64,000 nt of DNA from assembly GCF_013373865.1 (NCBI RefSeq), contig NC_050471.1, positions 15,380,983 to 15,444,982 of the forward strand. The letters are read 5' to 3'. The position numbers and the translations under genes are program-made. Every line of letters begins with the position of its first letter. The stretch's first letter is position 1. Shown one piece after another: positions 20,996 to 33,597 of the stretch. Under the pieces are notes generated by a model. That model was given only the letters and a program-made list of their open reading frames with translations, was not told where the DNA came from and did no database searches. Source of the stretch: Monomorium pharaonis. Taxonomy: Eukaryota > Arthropoda > Insecta > Hymenoptera > Formicidae.

Positions 20996-22434
20996 CCCTT
21001 ATGAAAAAAACTATTGAGATCTAATAGTAACTATTGGGCTTTCAATAGTAATTATTAGATTTGAATAGTACGTTAATAGTAACTTTTGACAGACTGACGA
21101 AGAATATACTTTTAGCGGTGTTGCTATACGACGAATAGTATACTATTAATCCAATAGTTTCATAAACTATAACTATTAAGGGAGTTACCACTGACAAATA
21201 GTATACTATTGATCCATTAGTTTCATAAAATATGACTACTGGTGGTGTTACTATTGACAAATAATATACTATTGGCCCAATAATTTCATAAATTCTGACT
21301 ACTGGTGAGTGTTATTATTGACGAATGGTACACTATTGGACCATCAGTTTCATACAACTGTGACTACTACTGGTGTTATTATTGAGGAATAGTATGCTGT
21401 ACAATGTTACTATTGATAATTAAAATACTAATGAAGCATTAATTTCAATAGAACTATTGAACAATGAAGATTCGATAATTATTAGAAAACGACAAGTTAT
21501 ATATTATATATATTATATAATATACGACGATAGTTATTATATTATTTTATTAATATTGGGTAATTAATCTATTCAGAAAAAGTACTAATACAATATTAAA
21601 CGTGATATTATCAAAAAGAATTATTACACAGTATTCCCTGGTGGGAAAATTTTCTACAAAATTATAAAAAACAATATTCTATAATAAATTATTTTATTTC
21701 TTACATTTCTTATAATGTCCACTTTGTAAGATAATATATAATATATTCGATTTTTGGTTATTCATACGATTGGTGATTAGCATTAATTAGAAAAGATATA
21801 TTAATATATTGATGAAATCTATTTGATAAAAAAACTTTATTTGCCAGATCGTTGACGAATGGTTATTTAGTTTAAAATTATTCAGTAATTATTTATTTTT
21901 ACAAATACGTACGTTTACTGTACTTAAATTATTCATAATTATTCATTGAAAAACATTGATGTAAAAATGTATAATTGCTAAATAATTAATTTCGAACTAA
22001 ATGGCAAAACCATTCTTCGACATCTACAGTCTGGCAAAAGTTATGATTAGGGCTATTACTCTTCAAGTCAATAATCTTTCAATAGTAACTATTCACATCT
22101 GAATAGTAACTATTAGTCAATAGCCTTGCGAATAGTTATCATTGGAGAGTTCTATTTAAGCCACTAATTCTCTAGTAGTAACTATTCACACTGTAACTGT
22201 CAATAGTTTCGTGAATAGTTACTATTGAATCTCAATAGTATTTTTTTTATAGGAAACTATTTGTTAATAGTTTTGTGAATAGTTACTATTGGAAAATATT
22301 ATTTAGTCCTAAATAGTTTCCTCAGTAGTCCGCCCAAAAAACAACTGAAAATTTGCCAATAGTTTTTCTGAACACTTCTGAACAATCTTACTATTGGATC
22401 TCTATAATTTTTTTTCATAAGGGGACCCCCAGTA
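20996..22434. mobile_element. 1.4-kb TIR element with AATAGTAACTATT subterminal repeats
   Basis: The left end CCCTTATGAAAAAAACTATT and the complement of the right end (CCCCTTATGAAAAAAAATTA) form TIRs of about 40 bp. Both subterminal zones are packed with near-palindromic AATAGTAACTATT words. No transposase ORF. The superfamily is not clear from the ends. Confidence 0.65.
21134..21400. repeat. 63-bp tandem repeat, about four units
   Basis: Units start at 21134, 21197, 21260, 21324 and 21388 (partial). Each starts with AATAGTATACTATT or a variant and carries AGTTTCATAAA. It sits inside the TIR element. Confidence 0.85.
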
Positions 22435-23802
22435 TACTGCCCAAAAAGGACAACTAACGTCAAGCACTGTAATAGACCAAGTGATAGAATAATATTTAAT
22501 ATAATAAACTCTGCTTCCGCCGTTTTCCAATAGATGGCTGTAGCGGTAAGTGATGGTCAAAATAAATAGATCGTAGACATCATACAATAAGCTTAGGCAT
22601 TTGTAAATATAACGCCAAAAAAATATTAGTCGATTTGTGTCTGCATCATAAAGTTATTCTCGATTGAAAATGTCAGCTCACGAGCCAAATTCTCGTCATT
22701 TGCGGAAGGTTATAATTTTTTGCTTCAATATAAAGAAATCTGCGACTGAGGCTTATCAAATGCTCTCAAATACGTATGGTAAGGCCGCTATTAGTGAAAT
22801 AACGTGCCGAGAGTGGTTTCAACGCTTTAAAAACTGTGATTTTGAGGTCGAAAAGCGGCCACGGTCCCTTGGTGGGATCAGCTCGGCGTAGTGTATTATA
22901 AGCTACTAAAACCGACTGAAATTACAGACGATCGGTATCGAAAGCAATTGATGCGTTTGAGCCGAGCACTGAAAAACAAACGACCGCAATACAACGATAG
23001 ACACGATAAAATAATTTTGCAGCACGACAATGCTCGACCCCATGTTGCAAAGCCCGTCAAAACATACTTAGAAACGAGGAAATGAGAAGTCCTACCCCAC
23101 CCGCCGTATTCTCCGGACATTGCTCCCTCTGACTATCATTTGTTTCAATCAATGACACACGGCCTGGCTGACCAGCAGTGCTGGTCGTTTGACAAACATC
23201 AGTGGTGCAAGATTTAGTTCGCTAGCACCTCGGGTACTCTCGGGGCACCTCGGATGCTCTCGGAGCACCGAGTCGGCCGCATTCATGCCTCAAGTCTCGG
23301 GCCGGATCGGCCGTTCTCGCCGCTACTCGGATGTTAAAGAGAGAGACATCTTTCTTTTTTTCCCCAAAGCTTGCCACGAAAACGTGCGTTCGCGGCCAGC
23401 ACGTTGATGCTTGACGAAAGGCACCTATGCTCTCCCCCCGTTCGTCTCCCGCTTATCTCAAGCGTCGAGATCGGCAAGCAGATTAATTGATCATCGATAT
23501 CATTAATTATATTATTTATTATTATTTGTTATTTAATTTTTTCGTATTAATGTAATTTATTGTCTTTTGAAATTATAATAAAATTAATTTCAATAAAAAT
23601 ATGAATTAAGTAATAAAAATTTGTAATAATTTATTAAATACACAAATAAAAAGAGCTGACGAGTTAGCAAAAGATTAATAAAAAAAAAAAAAATATTATT
23701 AAGTGGTTTCCATGCCACCCACGAGGTGACACTAATAGCGCGTTAGGTTTTTTTACGTGGACCTTCGCCAGTAGCTCTATTATACCACATTTAATTTACT
23801 GA

Positions 23803-24165
23803 AATGTTTAACACATCCATTTATAGATGTGAAATCTAGCATACCAGACTAATTTTTAATTATTGCTTCACCTATTATTTATAGATGTGAAGTCTAGCTT
23901 ACCAGACCTATTTTTAATTAATGCTTTAACACATCTATTATTTATAGATGTAAAGTCTAGCATACCAGACTGGTTTTTAATTATTGCTTAAACACACCTA
24001 TTATTTATAGATCTGAAGTCTAGCTTACCAGACCTTTTTTTAATTAATGTTTTAACACATCTAGTATTTATAAATGTGAGGTCTAGCATATCAGACTAGT
24101 TTTTAATTAGTGCTTCAACACATCTATTATTTATAGTTGTAAAGATCTAGCCTACCAGACAAGTT
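23803..24165. repeat. Tandem repeat of about 63 bp, six units, next to the hAT TIR
   Basis: Units carry ATTTATAGATGTGAAGTCTA followed by GCATACCAGAC or GCTTACCAGAC. The two variants alternate, as in the 119-bp array at 3.4 kb. Confidence 0.8.
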
Positions 24166-24316
24166 TTTAATTGATTTAAAGTTTTATTAAAAAATTTTAT
24201 AATTAACATTATATAGATAAAATTTATTGTATTAATTGTAATGATAATAATATATATACAATATATAAATAATAATAAAAGAATAGAAAAATAAATTAGA
24301 ACATTTTTAAACATTA

Positions 24317-26625
24317 TTATTGTATATTATTATAAGTAGAAGGTTGATGAATCTCATCATCATCATCATTATTATTATCACTATCTGCAGCATATAATCT
24401 TAAATGACATTTTGCTCTTTTAGAACATGTAAAATATAATTGAATAGATGACATTAAATCTATATGCTTCTCATTAATTTTTATATTTCGAGCATTTTTT
24501 TTTCTCGCTTTCAATGCTGATTTTATAACACAAGTAGCATTGACTACTTCAGACAAAAGTTTATTTCAATTTTTTGTTTTTAAGTCTGGTAGAAAGGAAA
24601 AGATTCTTTCTGAGTCGGCATTTAAATTTGGCAATGATCTAACAGCATTCAAAAAAGATTTTAAACTGGGAAATTGGTCACTGCGTTAAAAATTTTTTTT
24701 CCACATTTCATCCAAATTTAACATTGTAGAATTATTCTTTTCTACTTCTGTAAAATTTTGATGTAAAGCAAACCATTTTTTTCTTAATTCGTTATCATCA
24801 AACCCACTAAAAGTTTTAGCAATAAAAGAAACATCATTAAATGATGTTTGTCTATTAGAATCACGTGCTCTCTGCTTCAAAAACTTTTAATTTGGACAAG
24901 AATAGATTATTTATTGATAGTTTTTAGAAATTTCTTGAGCAGCAGTAAAATTGCAAACAGTTCTGTCGAACATTTGCGACTACATCTACGTATCCTTCTG
25001 TAATCAATCCATCAACATATTTTTCACATTCAGTTCCTAAATATATTTCGTTTAATGATTTTTGATGTTCTATATTTGAAAAATCAAAATTAATATTAAC
25101 ATAATTTAAAAACTTGTTTTTAAAAAAGGTTTACAAATCACAGTTAGAAACTGAAGTATTTTGGTTGTAATAGATGTATTCTTGTTTCTATTGCTTGAAA
25201 GAATGTATTAAACACATTGAAAAAATGTAAAATATGTTTAAAAAATAATAAGTATGCTTTTACATCAAATTTTTGTATTATATCTAATAAATATTCGGCA
25301 GTCTTTGTCTTTTTATTAATAAGTTTTCTGTAAAAAAATCTCGATAGAATCCCAATATTCCAAAAGTCTCTCAATACACAAATGCCGAGAAAGTCATCGT
25401 GTATCGGATAACTTTAGAATTTTGCGGTTTGTTTTCTGAAAACGTTCACAAAATTCTTGAAAAATAACAGATCGTTTGGGACTATTGTTAATAAAAGTTC
25501 TTATTTTTTTAATAAATTCTTAGCAATAGTTTGGAATCTTACTGTATGCAGCATGTGCAACTAACGCGGCGGAATGACATGAGCAAGACAATGTTAAAAC
25601 ATTTTTACAAATGTTCCCAAGCTTAGTTTTAAAAGATAAATTTTTGCCTGTCATTACGGATGCATTATCACATGATAAGGCAACAATGTTTAGAAATGGA
25701 ATTTGTAGTTTATACATTACATTTCTGTATGCCTCAAATAACTTTTTGCGTTGCTATTTCTTGCACCAATATCAATTAATTTGACTAATTGCGAGCAAAC
25801 ATTTAATGTTTCAGGATCAACATACCGACTATAAAACGTCATCCATTTTTTACTAGTAATATCAGACATTTTATTAATAAAAATTGTAAATTTAGTATTT
25901 TGAAGAATGTTAACGGTACGATCGGTTTCAACTGGACATAATACGTTTAAAATTATTTTGTTACATTTAGTCCGACTCATACTCATGGCTTCTAATACTT
26001 TAGAATCTTTTCCTATTTGTTGGAAAAATAAAAGAATATTTTTTGCAGTTTGATGAGAAATATTTTTTTCGGCAATAAACGCAGCATATTTAATTTCTGC
26101 TTCTTTTTTTCGCTCATTAAACGACAAAAGTGACTCATTTGTAATGTTAATATCTTCGTCTGTTTTCTTTCTTTCTTTATTTATATCTGCAGCAATTTTT
26201 AAATGTGTTATGGAATCTGCATGACAATAAATGTGCCATAAACTAGCATCCATGTATTTTTTGCAAAATTCGCAAAAAAAAATGTTTTATCATGTGATGC
26301 TTCGCGTAACCATGGTTTAAATATTTCAATATCTAACCATTCTTGTCGGAATTTTTGTTTTGTCTCAGAAATACTTTTTTTACATCGTCATTTTTTAATA
26401 AAAAAAATGTAGTTTTTCGCAGATTTTTTTTGTGACATGTAGAATTTGCATGTCTTGAAAACGTATATTATAAGAAAAATTTTTCTTACATATAGTGCAA
26501 TGAAAAAGGTTATCATTTAACGCTACTTTGTGTATCCAAAATTTATATTCATTGTCGCTAAGCCAAGCTTCCTGAAAACTTTGCTCATTTTTCTTCTCTA
26601 ATGGTTCGCATATTTTGATAGACAA
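24317..26625 (-). pseudogene. hAT-family transposase, fragmented
   Basis: Reading right to left: a zinc-finger-like start (FQEAWLSDNEYKFWIHKV, then FHCTICKKNFSY) at 26395-26625; a central part at 25717-26253; LSCDNASVMTGKNLSFKTKL and SCSCHSAALVAHAA at 25520-25717; further pieces at 25144-25374 and 24686-24880; and a dimerisation-type end (LPNLNADSERIFSF near 24620, continued to 24317). Frameshifts and stops separate the pieces. The order and motifs fit hAT transposases; function is lost. Confidence 0.8.
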
Positions 26626-26855
26626 TAAAAAAGAAACTAAACAAAGAATTAAAGAAAGGAAAAGAATTTAAAAAAAGAGACTAAATAACGGAAAAATATA
26701 TAAAAGTTTCTTACTTATTCACAATTAAAACTTTCAACTTAAAACTTTCTCAAGGTAACGTTATTTATAAAATGTACTTACGTTCAAAACGTTAACGTTA
26801 ACGTTATAAAAAAAATAATATTACAAAAACACCGTAAAATAAAATAACAACAAAC

Positions 26856-27251
26856 ATGATTTGTGCTCTTCGTGACAATAGTCAAACGACAAATGCGACT
26901 CACATAATTAAAAACCAGCCGCGCGACGCTCGGTGCAGCACATGTACGCAATTATCAATTGTTTATCATAACGGACGTTGCACTTCCTCTTTAAAGAGCT
27001 GCACAGGCAGCAGCAGCAGCAGCAGCCGCAGCTGCAACAGCCGCAGCCGCAGCAATCACGGCCAAAACGTAGAGTATTTTACATTATTCATTATTAATAT
27101 AAAAAATTATTTTATTTTAATAACGTATTTATTTTTAGGAAAAAAAGAGGTGCCGGCCGCACGCGGCGAGCCCAGCGGGACTTTTGGGGTGCTGGCCGAG
27201 GGGGAAGCCGAGGCGGCGGCGTCGACGACCGAGATGGTGGCCGAGGTGGTA
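26856..27251 (+). CDS. Candidate two-exon ORF inside the hAT, unknown
   Basis: A CAG-rich stretch (26995-27058) and a GC-rich stretch (27140-27255) are separated by an AT-rich piece with GTAGAG after CCAAAAC and TTTTTAG before GAAAAAAAG, as in a short intron. Read from ATG 26856, the spliced frame gives a Ser/Arg-rich then Arg/Pro-rich basic peptide ending at TAG 27251. Other frames give poly-Gln followed by Arg-Gly-rich sequence, so the true frame is uncertain. It lies between the transposase start and the right TIR, on the opposite strand, and its composition differs sharply from its surroundings. It may be a captured host fragment. Low confidence as a protein. Confidence 0.25.
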
Positions 27252-28265
27252 GCCCCACATATATTTACAGTTATAAATATTATTCCCTTTCTTAAAAATA
27301 AATATTATAAAAAATACTTCAAATCTTTTAAATATCTTTTTTATTCCTTTCATTATTCCTTTCCTTCATATAAATTAAATGTAGTATAATAGTGCTACTG
27401 GCGAAAGTCCACGTAAAAAAACCTAACGCGCTATTAGTGGCACATCATGGGAAGCCATTTAATAATTTATATTTTTTTCATTAATCTTTTGCTAACTTGT
27501 CAGCTCTTTTTTATTTGTGTATTTAATAAATTATTACAAATTTTTATTATTTAATTCATATTTTTATTGAAATTAATTTTAGTATAATTTAAAAAAGACA
27601 ATAAATTACATTAATACTAAAAAATTAAATAACAAATAATAATAAATGATATAATTAATGATATCAATGATCAATTAATCTGCTTGACGACCGCGACGCT
27701 TGAGATGAGCGGGAGACAAACGGGGGAGAGGGAGCATAGGTGCCTTTGGTCAAGCATCAACGTGCTGAACGCCGCGAACGCACGTTTTCGTGCAGCTTTG
27801 GAGAAAAAGAGACGGATGTCTCTCTCTTTTTAATATCCAAGTAGGAGCAGACGCGGCGAGAACGACCGAGCCGGCCCGAAACCCGAGGCATGAACGCGGC
27901 TGACTCAGTGCTCCGAGAGTGCCACAAGAGTACCCGAGGTGCCACAAGAATACCCGAGGTGCTAGCGGATTAAATCTTGCACCACTTGCTGGTCTACTTC
28001 CGTTCTTATAAAGAAGTGAAAAGTTGGATCGATTCGTGGATCATCTCAAAAGATGACCAGTTTTTTCGATGCGGGATTCGTATACTGCCAGAAAGATGAG
28101 AGAAAGTAGTGGCCAACGATGGACAATACTTTGAATCGTAAATGTATAACCAGTTTTTCACAATAAAGCCTCGAAATTCGAAAAAAAAACGGCGGAAGCA
28201 AAGTTGTATATATCTAATATATAACACACAATTAAAAAGTACATTGTATTTTTTAATTTTTTAGG

Positions 28266-30060
28266 ATGGCTCCACGCAAACATTCTGATACAAAAAAACA
28301 TTTTGAAAATAAAAATTCGGTAAACAAAATATGTAAACATTGTAAGCAATTAATAAAAACTAGTGGTAATACCTCTAATTTAATGAAACATTTATTAAGA
28401 AAACATCCAGCAGTATTGTATGTATCTTCCAATACTTCAGATTAATCATCATCTTTCAGTCTTTTAACAAGTCAAAATTTAGTACAAGAAAATACAACAA
28501 AGAATATATTAAATTTTACGGTAAAACATTCAACATCAACTGATGAATCAATTACTAAAACGATAAAGTTGATGATAGCCTATGATTACAAACGATTTTC
28601 AATTGTAAATGACTTTGGCTTTCGGCAACTTTTATGTATACTTAAACCTGATTACAAAATATCAAATAATACTCATTTTAGAACTATTTTGACAAGAACT
28701 TATGAAACTCTTCAAAATAAATTGACGAAATGTCTTGAATTAATTCAGTTTGTTTCTTTAACGACGGATAATTGGACGAGTCAGTCTATGGACGTATATT
28801 TGTCTGTAACATGTCATTTTGTACATGAACATAAATTGAGAGCTGTCTTTAAATACAGAAATATTAAAAGATAGTCATACAAGTAAAGCAATAAAAGAAG
28901 CGTTAGAAAATATAATGTATCGATGAAATATAATAAACAAAGTCGTGGCAATAGTCACAGATAATTCATGCAATGATTAAAGCTTGTGATTTATTAAAAA
29001 AAAACACATGCCATGCTTTGCTCACACATTGCAGTTAGTTGTAACTGATTTACTCAAACAAAATCCGGAGTTAACAATTGTAATTGAAAAATGTAAAATG
29101 ATTGTTGCACATTTTCGTCATAGTGCTTTGGCGACATCCATTCTAAAAAACGAATTTCGGAATGTTAAGAAACCGTATGTCAAATTTAAACAAGAGATAA
29201 TAACTAGATGGGGTAACCTATATGAAATGTTGTATCGCATACCAAACGCTGGTGATGCTCTCACTTTGGCTTTAATTAAATCTGAGAAAAATCTAGAACC
29301 ATTAAATTTGTCTGAACAGCGTATTATTCAGGATGTCATTTCGATTTTAACGCCAATAAATGATGCAACTAAAATAATATCTGGAAATAGTTATGTTTCA
29401 ACAGCTTTAATTATTTCTGTAACATTGGGTATTGAAGAAACTCTTAAAAAATTAGAAATAAAAACAGAGGCAGGAAAAATTATGTTGAGAAATTTAAAGC
29501 AAGGTATAATTAATAGATTACTATAGATAATAAATACGAAACACGATCAATTTCAAAATGTGCAACTTTATTGAATCCCCGAGTCAAAAAATTAGGTTTC
29601 CGAAATATAGATAATGCTTCCCAGGCACAAATTTATTTACAAAATGAAATACGCTTAATTAACGCAACACCAGAAATGAAATTTTATATACTTCTTTATC
29701 ATCTACATCAGCTACTGATATGGACAATATCTGTCAATCAGGACTTCTCGGATTTCTAGATAAACGTGTAAAAATGCCATGGCAATTCCAACAAGTGATG
29801 CAATAATTACTGTACATCAATATTTACAACACCTAATATCGATAAAAAAAAAATCCTCTTAATTTTTGGAAATCTAATACAAATTTTAATCCATTGCCTT
29901 CGCTAGCACATAAATATTTTTGTGTTCCGGTTACATCAGTTCCTTCCAAAGAAATTTTTTCAAAGGCCAGGGTCTATACTAAATAAAAGACAAAACCGTC
30001 TAAAGAGTTTAAAAGTTGATAAACTAATTAAAAAAAAAAATCAGTGGTTGCAAGAGGAAC
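28266..30060 (+). pseudogene. Second hAT-type transposase with BED finger
   Basis: An ATG at 28266 opens a BED-type zinc finger (ICKHCKQLIKTSGNTSNLMK, then HLLRKHP) that stops at 28443. Further pieces are 28569-28874 with LTTDNWTS, a hAT hallmark, and 29008-29526 starting MPCFAHTLQLVV. The last are 29571-29759 and an end near 29900-30000 with LAHKYFCVPVTSVPSKEIFS, the hAT dimerisation block. At least four breaks. It begins about 60 bp after the mariner right end; no clear TIRs were found. Confidence 0.85.
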
Positions 30061-30311
30061 TATAAATATTATTTATTTCTTTTAAGTAAAAACACGTTTT
30101 CTTTGAATCTGTGATTCGTTAACAGATTGCCAATGACAAATACTAATTAATTTTTGTTTGTTTTTAAATTTTACGAAAAATCATTTACAATAAAAATTTT
30201 TTAGTAGAAATAAATAGCTGTAATGTCTTTTTTTATCTTCTTTATTTATTTAGATTCACGCCCAGTTTCAGGTAATAAAAATTTCCGGTAAATATCAATA
30301 CAATATCGATA

Positions 30312-31273
30312 TACCAGGTCTGTAAATATAAAATCGGAATTTGCCCATAGATGGCGCTAGCTGTCAATGTAGACACCGTCAAACCGCGTTATTGGCGCCA
30401 TTTTCTTGTTTTGACATCTGATAAAGATTTTCAATTCAAAACAATACAAGTTTCATACAACAGCATAGTTTTTAATAGCGTTGAACATGTTGAATTTTGT
30501 GCCTGGAAACTACAATTTGCGGACAGCATTGATTTTCTGTTACCATTTAAAGAAAACTGCTGCAGAATCGCATCGAATGCTTGTCGAAGCTTACGGTAAG
30601 CATGCTCTTGGTAAATCACAATGCTTTGAGTGGTTTAAAAAATTCAAAAGTGGCGATTTTGACGTGAGAAACGAGTCATTTCTCCATCGAATTGTGACTG
30701 GCGATGAAAAGTGGATATATTTTGAGAATCCTAAGCGTAAAAGATCTGTGTTTGATGGGATCAGAAGTGATATATTGTGAACTGCTAAAACTTGGCGAAA
30801 CCGTTAATACTGAACGCTACCGACAACAAATGATCGATTTGAATCAAGCTTTGCGTGAAAAACGATCAGAATATCAAAAAAGACAACACAAAGTGATTTT
30901 GCTTCATGATAATTCATCATCACACACAGCAAAACCGGTCAAGGAAATGATTGAGGCGTTTGGTTGGGAAATACTTTTGCATGCGGCTTACTCACCAGAC
31001 TTGGCTGCATCCGATTATTACTTATTTGCATCGATGGGACACGCATTTGCTGAGCAGCGCTTCATCTTACAAAAATGTACGAAAATGGCTCGATGACTAG
31101 TTTGCCTCAAAAGAGAAACAGTTTTTTTGGCGTGGCATTCACAAATTGTCAGAAAAATGAGAAAAATGTATAGCTAGTGATGGACAATAGTTCAAATAAA
31201 ATATCTTTTATCATTTTCATACAATAAACGTGTATTTTCTATACAAAAATTCTGGTTTCATATTTACATACCT
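30312..31273 (+). mobile_element. Mariner element, internally deleted copy
   Basis: TIRs near ACCAGGTCTGTAAATATAAA (30315) and the complement of TTTCATATTTACATACCTGG (about 31256-31275). Length about 0.96 kb against about 1.3 kb for a full mariner. Confidence 0.85.
30487..31170 (+). pseudogene. Mariner transposase, frameshifted
   Basis: N-terminus with KKTAAESHRMLVEAYG and CFEWFKKFKSGDFDV, then a jump to FLHRIVTGDEKWIYFENPK (first Asp in TGDEKW), a frame change near 30760, then LLHDNSSSHTAKPV (second Asp) and YSPDLAASDYYLF (third Asp). All three catalytic Asp blocks remain, but a segment between the N-terminal domain and the first Asp is missing and the frame is broken near 30760 and 31095. 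Confidence 0.85.
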
Positions 31274-31279
31274 GGTAGA

Positions 31280-31808
31280 AACTGGAAAAATAATAGTATT
31301 TTGGGAATTTTTTAAAAGAAAATAATACGTGTAAATGAAATCTGGTTATATTTATATAAGTATAAGTAGTAATGTGTACGTGTAAAAAACAAAGCCCATT
31401 ATTTTTGTATCAACCAGTCTTTTTAAAGGCCTTATTATATTAAATCTGGAAGGCACAAAAATAAAGATATCGGACTTATTTTTTCCACATACACATTACG
31501 ACGTATTTTTGGTTAAATAAAATCAAATTTTATTTTATATTATTTTCATATTCCATATTATTTTCTTTTAAAAATTCAAAAAATTTTTCGTTATTTTCCA
31601 GTTTTGTACAGTGTAAAAAGTTTAAAAAGTGATGACAACTTTTATGTGACTTAAAAAAGTCATTCTTTTTCAAAAATTGATTTATTTTACCATTATTTGT
31701 TTTCCTTCATACAAATCATACAACTCTCCTCTAAACTTTTTTTTAATGTTTTCTTCTCAAGTATCTCAATTTAAATGCCTCATTCTAAATATTGTGTGTG
31801 TGTGCGTG

Positions 31809-31848
<40 letters not shown>

Positions 31849-33415
31849 CGCCCATAATTTTTATACAATTAGTTTAAAATCTTAAGTACATATTATTTAT
31901 TGATACATATACATATAATTTCTTTTTTTATAACATTTTTTATATAAATTATCTAGCATTAAAACTAATGTTCTAGCACTTAAATAGTTGCATTTTTTTA
32001 AACTCAATTATATTTATTAAATGTGTGTGCTAAATAAAAAAAAGAAGTACATAAAATGTAGTCTATATCAAGATCTAAAAATTGTACACAATTTGCAAAA
32101 ACATAGTTATTCTTATAATAAAGATAATAACTACGAATAATTATAATGTTTTATGCTTTGAGAACTAAAATTTAAATTTTTGCAAGTGCTGATGTCCGCA
32201 GAGATTTTTGATCATAAATCCGGTAAAACTTACAAAATAAATTTTCTACAATTATATGTAAAAAAATTGTAAAATTGTGTAAAAGATAGAAATTATGCAT
32301 TATTTTATAAAATTTTGATAATTAATACGTGTTAAGAAAAGATAATAGGGGAGATGAATATAAATTTTGGAAAAAATTAATATTGGTTTTTATATTTTTT
32401 CATAGTAACAAAATTTAAACAATATATTATATCGTTAAATTTTCTTAGAAATACATAAATCAAAAAAGCCCTAAGTTCAATCACGATTTAAGTTTTAAAA
32501 TTCTCAAAGCATTTTTGTGCATGCTTTCAGTAAAATGTTAGTGATCATTGTAAAGTACGTTTTTATAAGCAAGATTTGGACCAATAGTTGCTATGTTATT
32601 TATAATAAATCTGCATAACATTTTTTATGTAAATAAAAATATATATTATATTTAATAAAAAACACCTTTGATTTACTTTACAGTTTTTTATTCACTTAAA
32701 AAAAAAGTACTTTTCAGTTTTTTGTTATAACCTGCAGCACATTTTTTAAATATGCTTCACCAAAGTTTTACCAAAAAGGAGATCCAAAAGAAGGAATATT
32801 ATTTATATGTATGGAAAGATCATAATCAAATATAATTATATTAACTACCATCGATAATATGTAAAATACAAATTAGACAAATCTGAAAGTAACGTGTTAT
32901 TAGAAATTCACTCTGTTAAGAAATCATGTAATTTTTAATAATTTTAACTATACTGTTATCAATATATTATTACAATTAAACTTATTATTTGCTCAAACAG
33001 CAAATTTTCAATAATATTGAATGATATAAAACGGATACAAATATAATTTGTGGAATGTAAATTAATTTACCATTATAACAATACTAACATTTTCTTCTAT
33101 ACATTATATTCAATACTGCTTTATCATCTTTTAGAATTTGTTAGAAATTACGAAAATTATGAATATATTATACATTTACATTTACATTTGGTAAATAAAA
33201 ACGCTGTAGCATGTATAACAAATAGAATATAAAATTACAAATATAAAATTATGAAATTTTATATCTTGTGCTATTTTTTTGTGTTTCTCTCTTATTATTT
33301 AAAAATATTAACACAGAAGTATTTGTATAAATATACAAGATTAACGGCATCAAATATGTGTAACAATGTTACAAAAGTATAAATTTACCAATTTACCTGA
33401 AATTCTGACATCACT
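31280..33415. other. AT-rich stretch, no gene; GT microsatellite at 31793-31850
   Basis: Very AT-rich, with short runs only. GTGTGTGTGCGTGTGTGTGC-type repeats occupy about 31793-31850. It may include the Gclc 3' UTR near its right end, but I cannot fix the polyadenylation site. Confidence 0.5.
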
Positions 33416-33419
33416 GTTA

Positions 33420-33597
33420 TTAACAATTTATTGTTGAACACTTTTCCGCTTTAGCAACAGCAGCAGGTATAGTATCAGTAGTTTTAGACAATACACATTG
33501 TCCAAGTAATTCCGGACACGATACATCATTAGAAACGATGTTATGAATTTTTTTTAGTAAATCGTAATTGATGCGCTGTGTTATTACGGCATCATGC
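33420..33597 (-). CDS. Gclc: Gclc last coding exon
   Basis: 178 bp: completes the Lys codon, then HDAVITQRINYDLLKKI to a TAA stop at 33420-33422 after STINC. Acceptor AAAAATCATAG. The intron before it is only 73 bp. Confidence 0.92.

Larger units (their letters stand above)
23187..27986 (-). mobile_element. hAT transposon with about 590-bp TIRs, inside the mariner
   Basis: An 8-bp duplication TGCTGGTC lies at 23179-23186 and 27987-27994. The TIRs start AGTGGTGCAAGATTTAGTTC (23201) and, on the complement, AGTGGTGCAAGATTTAATCC (27986). Arms extend to about 23780 and 27390, ending in the ACCTAACGCGCTATTAGTG region. Fourteen extra bases (GTTTGACAAACATC) separate the left duplication from the left TIR. 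The transposase relic is on the minus strand at 24317-26625. Confidence 0.85.
22670..28160 (+). pseudogene. Mariner transposase, internally deleted and interrupted
   Basis: The N-terminal helix-turn-helix part reads KKSATEAYQMLSNTYG and CREWFQRFKNCDFEVE. An internal deletion then joins it directly to WDQLGVVYYKLLKPTE, removing the first catalytic Asp block. The second and third Asp blocks remain: LQHDNARPH and YSPDIAPSDYHLF (D34D type). A frame change occurs near 22890. The coding end (KEVKSWIDSWIISKDDQFF, then LPERWEKV-like sequence) lies beyond the hAT at 28000-28130. Inactive. Confidence 0.85.
22507..28206 (+). mobile_element. Mariner element split by a hAT insertion
   Basis: Mariner TIRs ACTCTGCTTCCGCCGTTTT at 22508 and the complement of AAAACGGCGGAAGCAAAGTT at 28187-28205. 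The transposase N-terminus lies at 22670-22891 and the C-terminus before 23179, continuing after 27994. About 4.8 kb of the span is the hAT at 23187-27986. Confidence 0.85.
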
